Part shown: positions 6,450 through 6,747 of the stretch, one piece after another
How the letters are laid out: each line of letters starts with the position of its first letter
Numbering within the stretch: position 1 is the stretch's first letter
Origin: Elusimicrobiota bacterium
GTDB taxonomy: Bacteria; CG03; SLGR01
Assembly: GCA_012511615.1 (NCBI GenBank)
Contig: JAAZFS010000032.1
Coordinates: 1 to 6,747 of the forward strand
DNA: 6,747 nt
Reading direction: 5' to 3'
Made by a program: the position numbers and the translations under genes
Notes under the pieces: model-generated
What the model was told of the DNA's origin: nothing
Database searches by the model: none
What the model saw: only the letters and a program-made list of their open reading frames with translations

Positions 6450-6747
6450 ATCTATTTTTTAAGGCCCTTAAAAAATATTATCCCGACTGGCCTTTTAGGA
6501 TGGATACTTATTTTCATATCGGCTTTTAGTACGAGTGGCTGTGCCAGTCGCTACATCCGGCCTAATGGAATTGATACACTCTCAACTGCCGAGATAGGGG
6601 GTATGGATCAATGGTATTTTTCTCGTGCCTCCAAACCAAATCTTCCTGTCCTTCTATGGGTCCATGGTGGACCTGGTGCCTCCCAGATGCCTGCTTGGCG
6701 AACTACAGAACAACTTGAAGATGACTTTATAGTTGTTCACTGGGATC
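6450..6747 (+). CDS. lipoprotein-type alpha/beta hydrolase (proline iminopeptidase-like), 5' part
   Basis: The frame is open from just after the serS stop to the window edge and is clearly coding. Read from ATC 6450, it has a basic N-terminus (YFLRPLKN), a hydrophobic stretch (IIPTGLLGWILIFISAF) and TSGC with Cys at codon 31 (6540-6542). This resembles a lipoprotein signal, with Thr where Leu is usual at -3. The mature part continues with IGGMDQWYFSRASKPNLP, then LLWVHGGPGAS and FIVVHWD, the last complete codon. HGGPG is the oxyanion-hole motif of S33/proline iminopeptidase-like alpha/beta hydrolases, and VVHWD normally leads into DQRGAGKS. Nucleophile, acid and His lie beyond the window, so activity and substrate cannot be judged. 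Location is probably membrane-anchored in the periplasm (inference). The start is unresolved: there is no ATG, GTG or TTG between the serS stop and ATG 6603, and starting there would remove the signal and cut the first beta strand. ATC 6450 is chosen because of AGGGGG 8 nt upstream. It could alternatively be a decayed gene. Confidence 0.8.
   Translation, partial: MYFLRPLKNIIPTGLLGWILIFISAFSTSGCASRYIRPNGIDTLSTAEIGGMDQWYFSRASKPNLPVLLWVHGGPGASQMPAWRTTEQLEDDFIVVHWD
6453..6477. repeat. perfect 12-bp inverted repeat around the hydrolase start
   Basis: TATTTTTTAAGG (6453-6464) and CCTTAAAAAATA (6466-6477) are exact reverse complements with a single C between them. In RNA it could fold as an 11-bp, mostly A-U stem with a GCC loop. 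It is not a standard terminator: the GC core is only the pairs next to the loop, and no T-run follows the right arm (TTATCCCG comes next). It begins one codon after the candidate ATC start, inside signal-peptide codons. A role in translation control or weak termination after serS is possible; chance in an AT-rich junction is also possible. Confidence 0.7.

Noticed and set aside
6500..6529. Small ORF ATG...TAG of 9 codons with an overlapping AGG
   Set aside because: It lies in a different frame within the signal-peptide codons, has no separated Shine-Dalgarno sequence and encodes nothing recognisable.
6603..6747. ATG 6603 as the true start of a cytosolic hydrolase
   Set aside because: The G-run is only 1 nt from this ATG, and starting here discards a clear signal peptide, the lipobox Cys and part of the first beta strand.

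Overview
This is a 6.7 kb stretch of bacterial chromosome with every gene on the + strand. The order is the end of a DciA/DUF721 gene, gyrB, gyrA, serS, and the start of a lipoprotein-type alpha/beta hydrolase. Base composition is moderately AT-rich: 67 of the first 209 bases are G or C, and by eye the rest looks near 40% GC. Ile codon ATA and Arg codon AGA are common. The long GyrB, with an insert of about 150 residues between the TOPRIM core and the tail, together with a lipoprotein signal, suggests a diderm (Gram-negative-type) bacterium. The sequence does not match a well-studied species that I recognise. A PVC-like or other uncultured lineage is a weak guess only.

Layout. Positions 1-209 hold the C-terminal 68 residues of DciA, the helicase-loading partner of DnaB. 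gyrB (214-2583) starts 4 nt after it, with its Shine-Dalgarno sequence inside the dciA codons. gyrA (2637-5093) follows after a 53-nt AT-rich spacer and has a strong Shine-Dalgarno sequence. serS (5166-6437) follows after 72 nt. From the serS stop codon to the window edge, one frame stays open and encodes a signal peptide with a lipobox Cys and then an alpha/beta hydrolase core with an HGGPG motif. No spacer exceeds 75 nt, and none contains a convincing terminator or promoter, so the set could be transcribed together. There are no RNA genes, CRISPR arrays or insertion sequences.

How the genes fit together. DciA helps place the replicative helicase. GyrB and GyrA form the A2B2 gyrase that removes positive supercoils ahead of forks. 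SerS charges tRNA-Ser. In many bacteria dciA-gyrB-gyrA lies just downstream of dnaA-dnaN-recF, so this is probably origin-proximal chromosome (inference from order only). The hydrolase has no visible functional link to the others.

Most of the window is ordinary core genome, and I do not see a new multigene system. The most unusual spot is the serS/hydrolase junction at 6419-6503. There the hydrolase frame has no ATG, GTG or TTG start before its signal peptide. Alternating A8/T6/A6 tracts and a perfect 12-bp inverted repeat sit over the apparent initiation region. Next in interest is GyrA, which has Gln and Asn at the two classical quinolone-resistance positions.
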